A program made the translations under genes and the position numbers. Source: JAYEIA01 sp964472505 (GTDB taxonomy: Bacteria; Bacteroidota; Bacteroidia; Bacteroidales; JAADGE01). From it: a DNA stretch of 29,297 nucleotides. Positions 1 through 8,438 of this stretch are shown here, in pieces (the first letter of the stretch is position 1; every line of letters begins with the position of its first letter). The stretch spans positions 1 through 29,297 of the forward strand of contig CAYYQW010000049.1 of assembly GCA_964472505.1 (NCBI GenBank), given 5' to 3'. The notes under the pieces were generated by a model. That model worked only from the letters and a program-made list of their open reading frames with translations. It did not search any database and was not told where the DNA came from.

Positions 1-63
1 TTAGCATTATTTATTGAGTGGATACAAAAATAGGGGTAAATGCGGATATTCAAAACTATAAAA

Positions 64-86
64 ATAAGGTTTTTAAAAGACCTTAT
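64..86 (-). terminator. possible intrinsic terminator downstream of murI
   Basis: Arms ATAAGGT (64-70) and ACCTTAT (80-86) form a 7-bp stem, followed on the minus strand by a T-rich run. It lies about 180 nt after the murI stop. The stem is AT-rich, so the call is weak. I see no gene in the first 263 bases. Confidence 0.3.
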
Positions 87-263
87 CCATTGGGTTTAAC
101 CTCAGTAGAAAACAGCATAACTGCATAATTTTACCTTATTATCTTATTTCCCAATAAGGCTCAACCCCGAACAATTCAAGTAAGCTGTCTGATAATTTGT
201 TTCTGCATCAAAAGAAGAAACTTTAGCACCTCAAAATAATATTTAGCCGAAACCCCGACAGGC

Positions 264-1067
264 CTATAGTTCAATTTGTTGAAGTTCAATGCGTGTGTCG
301 AAAAACATTTCGGCCATTTTCTTGAAACTTTCGGTATAGTCCGAAACAAAAAATTCATGGGCGGGCTTTTGCAAATTATTTAGTAAGTTTTCTTCTTTAA
401 GCAGTTCTCTGAGCTTTTTGGCCACAATGAGTGATGCGTCAATAACCATGGTTTCAAATTCGTAGAATTTTCGTATTTGGTTTTTGATAATCGGATAGTG
501 CGTACAGCCTAAAACGAGTGAATCAATATCCTTAAGTATGGGGTCGGAGAGGTACTTGCGAATTACGGCATTGCTGATATCATCATATACAAAGCCTTCT
601 TCTATCATGGGAGCAAAAAGCGGAGTTGGCAAGGAAACCACTGTTTTGGTATTATTCAGCGCCTTAATCATTCGCGGGTAGCTGTTGCTTCTTATGGTAG
701 CTTTAGTACCGATAATCCCGATTTTTTGAATCTCTTCTACTTGTGCAACATATTCGGCTGCCGGATCAATTACATTAAGCACCGGTATTTTATTTCCCAC
801 ATGTTCTTTTACTTTTTCATAAGCTGCTGCCGATGCCGTATTGCAGGCAATCAAAATAACTTTGCATTCTTTTTTCAGCAGAAAATCACTGATTCGAAGG
901 GCATATTTTTGAATGTTTTCGTTAGACTTGTCGCCGTAGGGCAAATGAGCTGTATCGCCAAAGTAAATTATTTTCTCTTCGGGGAGTATGTTGCGTACGG
1001 CTGATGCTACGGTAAGCCCGCCGGCTCCTGAATCAAATATGCCTATGGCTTGTTTTGCTTTATCCAT
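264..1067 (-). CDS. murI: glutamate racemase
   Basis: Cytoplasmic racemase converting L-glutamate to the D-glutamate used in peptidoglycan stem peptides. The 267-aa length is normal for the family. The N-terminal FDSGAGGLTV (11-20) carries the Asp of the active site. The two catalytic cysteines are Cys75 in ACNTAS and Cys188 in GCTHYP, with the usual neighbouring His190. It is the last gene of the minus-strand envelope block. It starts 75 nt after the stop of the Skp-like gene upstream, and a strong hairpin in that gap probably lowers read-through, so murI may be partly uncoupled from the ompH/bamA transcript. All family-defining motifs are present, so identification is secure. Confidence 0.97.
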   Translation of the reverse strand: MDKAKQAIGIFDSGAGGLTVASAVRNILPEEKIIYFGDTAHLPYGDKSNENIQKYALRISDFLLKKECKVILIACNTASAAAYEKVKEHVGNKIPVLNVIDPAAEYVAQVEEIQKIGIIGTKATIRSNSYPRMIKALNNTKTVVSLPTPLFAPMIEEGFVYDDISNAVIRKYLSDPILKDIDSLVLGCTHYPIIKNQIRKFYEFETMVIDASLIVAKKLRELLKEENLLNNLQKPAHEFFVSDYTESFKKMAEMFFDTRIELQQIEL

Positions 1068-1080
1068 GTGTGAAAAATTA

Positions 1081-1120
1081 AAAAACCCTGCCTGTGTTTC
1101 AAACAGCAGGAAGGGTTTTA
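1081..1120 (-). terminator. intrinsic terminator between ompH-like gene and murI
   Basis: AAAACCCT (1082-1089) pairs with AGGGTTTT (1112-1119), and the inner parts CCTG/CAGG and GTTT/AAAC also pair. On the minus strand the stem is followed by a T-run. The plus strand also has T-rich sequence after it, so it may act in both directions. Confidence 0.7.
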
Positions 1121-1142
1121 GTTTTATTCGTGAAGTTGTTGA

Positions 1143-1679
1143 TTATTGCAATCCAAGCTCTTTTTTTACCATGGGGTTGATGTCGGTAACGTTTTCTTTA
1201 TCAAAGCTTAAAAGCACATTATCATCAAAAATAATGGTAAAACCGTTTTCCTTACGGATTTTTTCAATGGCGTTTTCTATCTTCTCCAAAATTGGTTGGT
1301 AGAGTTCGCTTTGTTTTTCCTGTAAGCTGCTTTGTGCATTGCTTTGGTATCTCGTAATACGTTGCTCCAAGCTTCTTATGGCAGCCTCTTTATCTGCTTT
1401 GTCGGCAGCCGACCATTTTTCGGGGCTTTGCGGTACCAATTGCTCATTCTCGGTATATTCTTGAATGAGTTCTTGATATTCGGTTTGCATGGTCATAATA
1501 CGGTTTTGGATTTTTTCCTGTTCTTCTTGCAGTGCCTTTTCTGCCTCTTTCGCTTCCGGCATAAGTTCAAAAATTTCAGTGGTATTGGAATGTCCAAATT
1601 TTATTTTTTGAGCTTCGGTTTGGCCGGTAAAAAGGATTAAAGCCAGTGCAACAATGCTTAATTTAAAATACGTTTTCAT
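1143..1679 (-). CDS. OmpH/Skp-family periplasmic chaperone (copy 1)
   Basis: Predicted periplasmic chaperone that holds unfolded outer-membrane proteins before BamA inserts them. The 178-aa protein starts with a signal peptide (MKTYFKLSIVALALILFTGQTEA, residues 1-23, cleavage before QK). A short beta segment, a long charged helical coiled-coil region (about 40-135) and a C-terminal beta segment (GFTIIFDD) follow, which is the Skp layout. It lies 32 nt downstream of a second Skp-like gene and the two are probably co-transcribed. The paralogues differ strongly in sequence. Bacteroidota commonly carry two such genes after bamA, so the pair is expected. I leave the symbol empty because it is unclear which copy should be called skp. 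Confidence 0.88.
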   Translation of the reverse strand: MKTYFKLSIVALALILFTGQTEAQKIKFGHSNTTEIFELMPEAKEAEKALQEEQEKIQNRIMTMQTEYQELIQEYTENEQLVPQSPEKWSAADKADKEAAIRSLEQRITRYQSNAQSSLQEKQSELYQPILEKIENAIEKIRKENGFTIIFDDNVLLSFDKENVTDINPMVKKELGLQ

Positions 1680-1711
1680 GTGTTTCTTCTTTTTTTGATT
1701 TATTTCGATTA

Positions 1712-2224
1712 TTAATTATATCCCATTTTTTTCAGAATTTCATCGCTGATGTCATATTTCGGATCGGCATAAAGCATTGACGGATTAGCTCCTTTGTCAA
1801 AAATAAATCCGTAATTTCCTTCAGCGGCTGTTTCTTTTATGGCATTATATACTTCGTCTTGTATCGGTTTTATCAGCTCTTTACGTTTTTCGTAGAGCAT
1901 GCCTTCTTCCCCAAAATATTTGTCTTTTAAGTCGTTGGCTTCATTTTCGAGCTGAATAATTTCTTCTTCTCGCTTTTTCTTCATTTCAGGCGAAAGTAAA
2001 ACGTGTTCGGTTTGGTATTCGCTGTATTTTTCCTGAACTATTTCAAATTTTTGTTCGATTTCTGTTTGCCATTTTTTTGAGGCTTCCTCAATTTGTTCTA
2101 TAGCACTTTCGTGAGCGGGTATTTTGCTAAGAATATACTCGGTATCAACAAAGGCTGTTTTTTGAGCAAAAAGGCTTCCTGCAAACAGTAAAAAAAGGAC
2201 GCTAAGTAAGTTTGATTTTTTCAT
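1712..2224 (-). CDS. OmpH/Skp-family periplasmic chaperone (copy 2)
   Basis: A 170-aa Skp-like protein with a signal peptide (residues 1-20, ending LFAQ) followed by KTAFVDTEYILSKIP. That matches the typical Skp N-terminal strand and first helix (family pattern: a valine-aspartate, then a Leu-rich helix). A glutamate/lysine-rich coiled coil runs about 40-130, and GNYGFIFDKG forms the closing beta strand. It lies 69 nt downstream of bamA and 32 nt upstream of the other Skp-like gene. A Bacteroidota-type -7 element upstream suggests it can be transcribed independently of bamA. Expected role: delivery of barrel proteins to the Bam complex. Confidence 0.9.
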   Translation of the reverse strand: MKKSNLLSVLFLLFAGSLFAQKTAFVDTEYILSKIPAHESAIEQIEEASKKWQTEIEQKFEIVQEKYSEYQTEHVLLSPEMKKKREEEIIQLENEANDLKDKYFGEEGMLYEKRKELIKPIQDEVYNAIKETAAEGNYGFIFDKGANPSMLYADPKYDISDEILKKMGYN

Positions 2225-2257
2225 AATACTATTTTTTAAAAGTTTTTTATATTAAAA

Positions 2258-2265
2258 CAAAAATA
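2258..2265 (-). promoter_or_regulatory. candidate -7 element for the ompH pair
   Basis: The minus strand reads TATTTTTG, a match to the Bacteroidota TAnnTTTG element, about 35 nt before the ompH copy 2 start. I found no clear TTG at the -33 spacing. Confidence 0.35.
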
Positions 2266-2293
2266 ATGCCCGGAATATTATATTCATCAGGCT

Positions 2294-4768
2294 TTAAAAC
2301 TGTTGACCCATGGTAAAGTGAAATTGTCCGCCTGAGGGCTCTTGTTGTCCGGGTAATGTGTCGAAACCGTAACCCCAGTCAAATCCGAGCAATCCAAGCA
2401 TAGGCAGGAATATTCGAGCCCCTACACCGGCTGAGCGGTAAATGTCAAAAGGATTAAAGTTATCGAAAGTGTACCATGATTTTCCGGCTTCACCGAAAAC
2501 CATACCGTATATGGTAGCCGATTCGCTCAATACAATGGGGTATCTTAGTTCCAATGCGTATTTGGTGTATAAATTTCCGCCTTTGTCGGGAGTCAGCGAA
2601 CCGTTTTCGTATCCGCGCAAGCCTATAATATCGGTTCCGTATGAGTAGTACCCCATGCCGTCGCCGCCGAGGCTAAATCCGCCCAATGGCGAGTAACCGA
2701 TGTCTTTGTTATAATAGCCGAGCATACCAAATTCTGTTTTGGTATGAAGCACCAAATCATCAAACAGTTGGCTGTACCAGTCCGATTTAAATATCCATTT
2801 GTGATATTCAATCCATCTGAATTTTTGTTGGTTTGGCAGGTCGTAATAGCTTTTTTCGTTAAGTTTTGAGTAAGGAGGCGTAAGTTCCAATGAAAGCGAA
2901 AATGATGACCCTCGTCTTGAGTAAAGCGGATTATCTACTGAGCTTCTTCCCAAAGTGGTTTTTAAGGTAACGGTATTATATACTCCGGAAGTAATATCTT
3001 TAAAATAGGTCCATTCATTTAAGTCGTAGCGCTGATAACCCAATTGATGCGTAAGTGTAAAATAATCATCAGGCCATTGCAGGCGTCTTCCGAAACCTAC
3101 GGTTGCACCGCTTATTTTTGCATCACGCCGCATGGGGCTGTTGGAAGCATAACCATTGGTTTGCAGGTTATGATAGAGCGACACGCTGAGTGAGTTGGGC
3201 TTTTTGCCGCCGAGCCAAGGTTCTACAAATGATACACTGTAGTACTGATATTGCCGGCCGTTGGTTTGCATACGGATACTAAACTGTTGGCCGTCGCCGG
3301 TGGGCAGCGGGCGCCATGATTCTTTGTCAAACAGGTTGTGAATGGAGAAATTGTTGAATGATAAGCCTACCGAGCCTACCAGCATGTTTCGGCCCCATCC
3401 GCCGCTGATTTCCACACGGTCGTTGCCGCGTTCTACCAAGTTGTATTCAATATCTACGGTTCCTTCTTCGGGTTTTGGTATGGGAGTAGGCACAATTTGT
3501 TCCGGGTCAAAATGCCCGAGTTGTGCCAGCTCGCGTACTGAGCGAATAATATCACGTTTGCTGAACAAATCACCCGGTAGTGTACGAATTTCTCTGCGAA
3601 TAACATGGTCATTGGTGCGGTCGTTTCCTTTTATTACTACTTGGTCAATACGCGCTTTCGGACCTTCGTATATTTGCAGCTGAACATCTACCGAATCGTT
3701 GACTATGCTTGTAACTAAGGGTTTTACGTGAAAAAACAGATAACCGTTATCCATATACAGATTGCCCACGGCATCTTCATCTACATTTAGGCGGTTGCTT
3801 AATTTTTCTTTATTGTAAACATCGCCTTTTTCAATTTGAAGGCGCTTTTGGAGCAATGCCGTTTTATATATTTTATTGCCTACCCATTCAATATTACGGA
3901 AGAAATATTGCTTGCCTTCATCTATTTTTATGTATATGTTCAGATTGTCATTTTCGGCATCATATACCGAATCAGCAGTGATTTCTGCATCTCGATAGCC
4001 TTCTTTATTGTATTCATTGATAAGGTTTTTCTTATCATCTTTATATTTTGAAGCTATGTATTTTGAAGGTTTGAAAAGGCCCCACCAACGTTTTTCTTTG
4101 GTATCTTTGAGCATGCTCCATTTAATTTTTCGGTCGGTGAAAACTTCATTGCCTTCAATGAAGATGTTTTCAATGCGTGTTTTTTTGCCTTTATCAACAA
4201 ACACATTGACTTTCACCGCATTTATAAATGCGGTATCTGTCTTTTTGCTTAGGGTTACCTTGGTATTGGCAAATCCTTTTTCGTGATAATAATCTAAAAT
4301 AATATTTTTTGAGTGCGTAATTGTGTTTTCGGTGACTTGGCTGCCGCGTTCTAAAGGTAGTTTTTCTCTTAAATCATCTGCTTCGGTTTTTCGGGTGTTT
4401 GAAAAAATTATTTCCGAGAGTCTTGGCTGCTCTTGAAGTTTGATGATGAGATACACTTTGTTGTCTTCAATTTTGTCAATTAAGATTTGGACATCGGAAA
4501 ACATATTCTGCTCCCAAAGCTTTTTAACGGCATCGGTTATTCGGTCGCCGGGTATTTTTATTTCCATTCCCTGTTCTAATTTCGACAGGTTGATAAGTGT
4601 CCCTGCATTCAGGTTTTGAGCACCTTCAACTTGTATTCCGCCTATGATATATGTTTTGGGGTTTTCGTAGTCAATTTGGGCGGAAGCCGTGAAGCATATG
4701 AAAAGAGCCGCAAGGCTCAGAATTAGTTTTTTCCCGAGAGGGAAGAATAGCGTATTGGTTTGGCTCAT
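2294..4768 (-). CDS. bamA: outer membrane protein assembly factor BamA
   Basis: Omp85-family insertase, the core of the Bam complex that folds barrel proteins into the outer membrane. From the chosen start (MSQTNTLFF, 824 aa) there is a signal peptide ending ASAQ. Five POTRA repeats follow, recognisable from recurrent segments such as GGIQVEGAQN, IENIFIEGNEVF, FRNIEWVGNKIY and IDQVVIKGNDRT. The 16-strand barrel ends HFTMGQQF, with the C-terminal Phe typical of Bam substrates. The reading frame is open up to 4873, but the extra 35 residues would sit ahead of the signal peptide and place the start inside likely leader sequence. An internal ATG is therefore more credible. Upstream is uppS and downstream are two Skp-like chaperones, the usual Bacteroidota order. 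Confidence 0.95.
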   Translation of the reverse strand: MSQTNTLFFPLGKKLILSLAALFICFTASAQIDYENPKTYIIGGIQVEGAQNLNAGTLINLSKLEQGMEIKIPGDRITDAVKKLWEQNMFSDVQILIDKIEDNKVYLIIKLQEQPRLSEIIFSNTRKTEADDLREKLPLERGSQVTENTITHSKNIILDYYHEKGFANTKVTLSKKTDTAFINAVKVNVFVDKGKKTRIENIFIEGNEVFTDRKIKWSMLKDTKEKRWWGLFKPSKYIASKYKDDKKNLINEYNKEGYRDAEITADSVYDAENDNLNIYIKIDEGKQYFFRNIEWVGNKIYKTALLQKRLQIEKGDVYNKEKLSNRLNVDEDAVGNLYMDNGYLFFHVKPLVTSIVNDSVDVQLQIYEGPKARIDQVVIKGNDRTNDHVIRREIRTLPGDLFSKRDIIRSVRELAQLGHFDPEQIVPTPIPKPEEGTVDIEYNLVERGNDRVEISGGWGRNMLVGSVGLSFNNFSIHNLFDKESWRPLPTGDGQQFSIRMQTNGRQYQYYSVSFVEPWLGGKKPNSLSVSLYHNLQTNGYASNSPMRRDAKISGATVGFGRRLQWPDDYFTLTHQLGYQRYDLNEWTYFKDITSGVYNTVTLKTTLGRSSVDNPLYSRRGSSFSLSLELTPPYSKLNEKSYYDLPNQQKFRWIEYHKWIFKSDWYSQLFDDLVLHTKTEFGMLGYYNKDIGYSPLGGFSLGGDGMGYYSYGTDIIGLRGYENGSLTPDKGGNLYTKYALELRYPIVLSESATIYGMVFGEAGKSWYTFDNFNPFDIYRSAGVGARIFLPMLGLLGFDWGYGFDTLPGQQEPSGGQFHFTMGQQF

Positions 4769-4910
4769 GGATGAATTAATTTTAATAAAAGGCATTCTTA
4801 TAAGGCTGCAAATATGCAGTAAATTTCCGTATTTTTGGCTATAATTGGCCGATTGTTTCATAATCTTTAACAAATTTTATTATTGATTTAGACTTGCATA
4901 TTTATCACGC

Positions 4911-5648
4911 TCATTGTGTTTTGTTTATTTGCTCACCGGTTTTGCCAAAACGTCTTTCTCTTTGTTGAAAATCCAATAGGGCTTCATAAAAATGTTCTTT
5001 GTTGAAATCCGGCCAGAGAATGTCGGTGAAGTATAATTCGCTGTAGGCCAGCTGCCAAAGTAAGAAATTGCTGATGCGTTTTTCGCCGCCGGTTCGTATG
5101 AGTAATTCCGGGTCCGGGTATTTGGCTGTAGATAAATAATCGGAGATTAGCTCCGGATTAACGGCCTCCGTGTCAATTTTGTTTGCCAGCATGTTTTGAA
5201 CGGCATTGGTTAAATCCCATTTAAAGCTATAGCTTAGAGCTAATATCAGCGTGAGTCCGGTATTGTTTTTTGTCAGATCAACGGCTTCTTGAAGTTTGCT
5301 TTGAACTTTTGGCGGTAAATCCGAGATATTTCCGATTATTTTAAATGAAACTTGATTTTTGTGAAGTTTTTTAACTTCATTATTAAGGGCAGTAGCCAAT
5401 AACTCCATCAATGCAGAAACTTCATTTTTTGGGCGTTGCCAGTTTTCGGTTGAGAAGGCATAGAGCGTAAGATATTTTATACCTAATTCGCCGGCTGCTT
5501 CTACTATATTTCTTACGGATTGTACTCCGTTTTTATGGCCGAATACTCGGTTTTTGTTTTTTTGTTTTGCCCACCTGCCGTTGCCGTCCATAATGACTGC
5601 AACGTGCTGTGGCAGTTTGTCTTTCTCAATCTTATCCCGTAAATTCAT
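4911..5648 (-). CDS. uppS: isoprenyl transferase (undecaprenyl diphosphate synthase)
   Basis: Cis-prenyltransferase that adds isopentenyl units to farnesyl diphosphate to make the C55 lipid carrier for peptidoglycan and surface polysaccharides. From MNLRDKIEKD it is 245 aa, the usual size. VIMDGNGRWAKQ (18-29) holds the catalytic Asp, followed by LYAFSTENWQRP. The C-terminal LIRTGGEKRISNFLLWQ...ELYFTDILWPDF segment binds isopentenyl diphosphate and metal. An earlier in-frame ATG at 5702 would overlap the preceding gene by 47 nt and add a basic tail not typical of the family. The ATG at 5648 sits 7 nt after that gene's stop, so I prefer it. It is likely translated from the same message as the upstream DUF6089-like gene. 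Confidence 0.96.
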   Translation of the reverse strand: MNLRDKIEKDKLPQHVAVIMDGNGRWAKQKNKNRVFGHKNGVQSVRNIVEAAGELGIKYLTLYAFSTENWQRPKNEVSALMELLATALNNEVKKLHKNQVSFKIIGNISDLPPKVQSKLQEAVDLTKNNTGLTLILALSYSFKWDLTNAVQNMLANKIDTEAVNPELISDYLSTAKYPDPELLIRTGGEKRISNFLLWQLAYSELYFTDILWPDFNKEHFYEALLDFQQRERRFGKTGEQINKTQ

Positions 5649-5655
5649 TGTAGTA

Positions 5656-6348
5656 TTATTTTTTCCTGTCGTACGCCGGGCACCATTTTTTTGTGCTTGC
5701 AAAATTATAACTAATTATGATTCCTGCAAGCGAATACCAATCGTTGGAGCTTTGATTATTAATTTGTTTGTTTTCCGGCGGGCTAAGGCTTGGATCTTGT
5801 GTGTTTGGGGGCAACAGATCCAATTTGTCGGTGAAAGCATATTTGTAAGTCCATTCGGCACCTACCGTTAAGCGTTTGCCTATGCCGTATTTAAAACCTA
5901 TGCCTATGGGAAATGAGGGTGAGAAATATATTTCCGGAGCTGTGATAAGTACTGCCGAGGCGCCGGTAGTAATATAAGATGTCAAGCTTAGGCGCTTTTG
6001 CAGATTATAGGGAAAAAAATTGAATTCATATTGTAAACCGAGTTCATAAATATCATTGCTGAAACTGTGCATACGGTCTTGTTGATAGCCGGAAGGAAAG
6101 TCGGCATCGTTTCCGCTTATGCTGTGCCTGCTTATTTGCACTCTGTAGTTATTGTGGTCATTAATGGTTCGTTTGTAGAGTATTCCGTAGGCGAGTTGCG
6201 GCGAGTAAAGCAGGCGGCTGTGATTAATATCTCCCATATAATAAGACGTCCCCGCAATGATGCCAAATTCGGATGTTTGGCTTTGAACCGGAGTAAGTGA
6301 ATTAAGAAAGATTAAAATGCAGACGGTTAAAATTTGTTTTGTATTCAT
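5656..6348 (-). CDS. DUF6089-family outer-membrane beta-barrel protein
   Basis: A 230-aa exported protein with a signal peptide (about 1-23, ending PVQSQ). The N-terminal signature FGIIAGTSYYMGDINHSRLLYSPQ, then repeated amphipathic strands such as LGLQYEFNFFPYN and GIGFKYGIGKRLTVGAEWTYKY, mark the DUF6089 family that sits directly before uppS in many Bacteroidota. The function is unknown. The predicted fold is a small outer-membrane barrel. The last strand IISYNF is followed by a short basic tail. The gene ends 7 nt before uppS and begins 73 nt after another barrel gene, with a strong terminator hairpin in between. Family assignment rests on sequence pattern and position. Confidence 0.85.
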   Translation of the reverse strand: MNTKQILTVCILIFLNSLTPVQSQTSEFGIIAGTSYYMGDINHSRLLYSPQLAYGILYKRTINDHNNYRVQISRHSISGNDADFPSGYQQDRMHSFSNDIYELGLQYEFNFFPYNLQKRLSLTSYITTGASAVLITAPEIYFSPSFPIGIGFKYGIGKRLTVGAEWTYKYAFTDKLDLLPPNTQDPSLSPPENKQINNQSSNDWYSLAGIIISYNFASTKKWCPAYDRKK

Positions 6349-6370
6349 TGTTTGCTTATTAATAAGAACA

Positions 6371-6394
6371 AAACCCGCAACAGTGTGCGGGTTT
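6371..6394 (-). terminator. intrinsic terminator between the two DUF6089-like genes
   Basis: A perfect 9-bp stem of AAACCCGCA (6371-6379) and TGCGGGTTT (6386-6394) with a 6-nt loop. On the minus strand it is followed by TTTTGTTCTT. It should terminate or attenuate transcription coming from the gene at 6422-7339. Confidence 0.7.
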
Positions 6395-6421
6395 ATATAA
6401 CGTTTATGTCGGACAAATATT

Positions 6422-7339
6422 TTAAAATTTCGGTAAACTTCTCATGGAATACTTGAAGCGATAAAATCCTGTGATAATCGTAAAAATATAGGCATCATTG
6501 TATTCCGGATTTCCTCTCATGGGGTATCCCGTAGGATAATTCGGAGCAGGATTGCCGTCTTCGTCAATGTGTCGGTCGGCCAGTGCTTGCGCAAGCGGGT
6601 CGCTGTGACTTGTGTAATAGCGGTTGCTGGCATCATCTAAATAATCGGTGCTTGTGTATCGGTTTGAAATCTCTAAACCAAGCGATATTCTGTCGTTAAG
6701 TTTATATCGGCCTCCCAGTCCCATGCTGAGGTAAGCTGCAAAAGGCTGATACGGCTCGTCGGGTGTGTATGTTTCGCCGTTGTATTCGTAAGAGGGCTGT
6801 CCCTGGCCTTCGGTATTGAGCGGGCGCAATTTGTGCCATTCTCCGTTGAGCTCTGCTTTGGGTTCGAAATAAAACCCGCCGCCGCCTACGAAGGCATAGG
6901 CACTGAATCGGTTTATGGCGCGCATACTGGCAAAGGTATATTTGGCCATCTCTTTTTCTTTTAAGAAATAGTATTCAAATTGCGCTCCGAGTTCAAAGAG
7001 TTGAGCGCGAAAATGTAAATTTCTTCGGTATCTGCCGTAACTGCCGGATGTGGCATCATCAGCTGTAATAAATGCGTATGTAAAGGTTGGTTTTACCGCT
7101 AATTCTTGTAAAATTCTGTAGCGAACACCTATCTGAACGGTTGGCCTTGTTTTTTGCCAATCAATATCCCTGACTCCCAAAAAATGTGCCGCATCTTCAG
7201 CTCCGCCGCCGAGGTCTCCCATGAAATGATTAGTGCCGACACCTACATAGGCATCAATTCGTTCTCTTTTCCACCTTTGTGCTGACAACAGCGAAGGAAT
7301 AAAGAGCATTAATAAAAAAGCGATAATGATTTTTTTCAT
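6422..7339 (-). CDS. outer-membrane beta-barrel protein, DUF6089-like
   Basis: A 305-aa exported protein whose signal peptide ends LLSAQ (about residue 20). The mature N-terminus (IDAYVGVGTNHFMGDLGGG) resembles the start of the neighbouring DUF6089-like protein (GTSYYMGDINH), suggesting a diverged duplicate. Alternating strands (VQIGVRYRILQELAVKPTFTYAF, LFELGAQFEYYF, LGLEISNRYTSTDYLDD, YIFTIITGFYRFKYS) predict a barrel of roughly 8-10 strands with long loops. A Gly/Pro/Tyr-rich insert lies around 175-200. It is separated from the next gene by a terminator, so it may be expressed at a different level. The function is unknown; porin or structural roles are possible. Confidence 0.8.
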   Translation of the reverse strand: MKKIIIAFLLMLFIPSLLSAQRWKRERIDAYVGVGTNHFMGDLGGGAEDAAHFLGVRDIDWQKTRPTVQIGVRYRILQELAVKPTFTYAFITADDATSGSYGRYRRNLHFRAQLFELGAQFEYYFLKEKEMAKYTFASMRAINRFSAYAFVGGGGFYFEPKAELNGEWHKLRPLNTEGQGQPSYEYNGETYTPDEPYQPFAAYLSMGLGGRYKLNDRISLGLEISNRYTSTDYLDDASNRYYTSHSDPLAQALADRHIDEDGNPAPNYPTGYPMRGNPEYNDAYIFTIITGFYRFKYSMRSLPKF

Positions 7340-7380
7340 AACCGAACAGATATAATTCTTAAATCTACTTGTTTCAAACG

Positions 7381-7387
7381 CAAAGTA
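7381..7387 (-). promoter_or_regulatory. candidate -7 element for the barrel gene at 6422-7339
   Basis: The minus strand reads TACTTTG, one base short of TAnnTTTG, with a TTG about 19 nt upstream. It lies 42 nt before the start codon. The rest of the 142-nt gap after nadK is AT-rich and otherwise featureless. Confidence 0.3.
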
Positions 7388-7481
7388 AAGCTTTTTTTTA
7401 TAATAACAATATTATAGAAGCTGTTTTTTTATAAACGGCTGAATTTCTTTTATGAAAAACGCAGAAAGCAAAAATATATTG

Positions 7482-8363
7482 TTAATTTCGTTTATCTACT
7501 CCCCACATTAACTTGTTTCTGAGCGTATCATAAAAGTTTTTCCCTTCGGGCAGTACGGTTTTTATTTTGAAATCGGCGGTTTGTATTTCAATGGTTTTGT
7601 CGGTATTCAAAATAACGGTGCGTGAGTCGGCCGAGCACAAAAATTTTCCGCTTCTGCTGCGGGCGCTTATGCTTATGGTTTTATAATCGGGAATTATTAT
7701 GGGTCTTACGTTTAGGTTGTGCGGTGCTATGGGTATAATTATAATACTTTGTGCTTCGGGCAGCATAATGGGGCCTCCCACACTTAGCGAATAAGCCGTG
7801 GAACCTGTCGGCGTTGCTATAATTAAACCGTCGGCCCAGTAGCTGTTTATGAATTCATTATCAATTTTTACACTTATGGTAATCATTGAGTCGGTGCTTT
7901 GCTTTTGGATGCTTATTTCGTTCAGACAGTATGGGTTAGAAGTCAGATTTTCGATTCCGCTGCTAACTTTTAGCAATATGCGTTCTTCTATACTGTATTG
8001 TTGAGCTTTAATTTTATTGAGAGCCTGTTCAATTTCCGGTTCGGAAATATTTGCCAAAAAACCTAATCGCCCGCTGTTTATACCCGCTATGGGAATGTTT
8101 AATTGTCCGGCATATTCCGTGGAGTCCAAAAAAGTACCGTCGCCGCCAATACTGAAGAGCATATCGGGTTTGTTTTGTTCTTCGAAAGGTTTATCGAACA
8201 GTTTATCTGCTTCGGGCGCTATACCGGTTTCTTCGGCAATGAAATTATGAAAGTTTCTGAAAACCGATATTTCCGATGCAAAATCCTGTAGTTTCGAAAA
8301 CAAAAGTTCTGCTGCCGGAAAGAATTTTTTGTTGAAGCGCCTGCCGTATATTGCAATTTTCAT
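7482..8363 (-). CDS. nadK: NAD kinase
   Basis: Cytoplasmic ATP-dependent NAD kinase producing NADP. At 293 aa it has the standard family length. GGDGT (73-77) contains the catalytic Asp75. The NE segment (LNEISIQ) and the Gly/Thr-rich signature (ADGLIIATPTGSTAYSLSVGGP) follow, and then PIAPHNLNVRPIII. It is the first gene of the left minus-strand block and carries its own promoter-like element, so the insertion upstream (8439-8941) does not cut it off from transcription. In many Bacteroidota it directly follows the CBS-domain gene; here that neighbour is 11 kb away. Confidence 0.96.
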   Translation of the reverse strand: MKIAIYGRRFNKKFFPAAELLFSKLQDFASEISVFRNFHNFIAEETGIAPEADKLFDKPFEEQNKPDMLFSIGGDGTFLDSTEYAGQLNIPIAGINSGRLGFLANISEPEIEQALNKIKAQQYSIEERILLKVSSGIENLTSNPYCLNEISIQKQSTDSMITISVKIDNEFINSYWADGLIIATPTGSTAYSLSVGGPIMLPEAQSIIIIPIAPHNLNVRPIIIPDYKTISISARSRSGKFLCSADSRTVILNTDKTIEIQTADFKIKTVLPEGKNFYDTLRNKLMWGVDKRN

Positions 8364-8405
8364 TAAAACAGTATTAAGAAATTAATTTTGCTTTGCGATA
8401 TTCTG

Positions 8406-8413
8406 CAAAGATA
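8406..8413 (-). promoter_or_regulatory. -7 element of the nadK promoter
   Basis: The minus strand reads TATCTTTG, a full match to the Bacteroidota TAnnTTTG element. It predicts a start near 8399 and a leader of about 35 nt. No convincing -33 TTG was found. It lies between nadK and the insertion element, so it survives the insertion. Confidence 0.5.
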
Positions 8414-8438
8414 ATTTTTTTACGAGTAATGTTAATAA

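Noticed and set aside
4769..4873. N-terminal 35-residue extension of BamA
   Set aside because: It would precede the signal peptide and is not typical of the family; the ATG at 4768 gives a normal exported protein.
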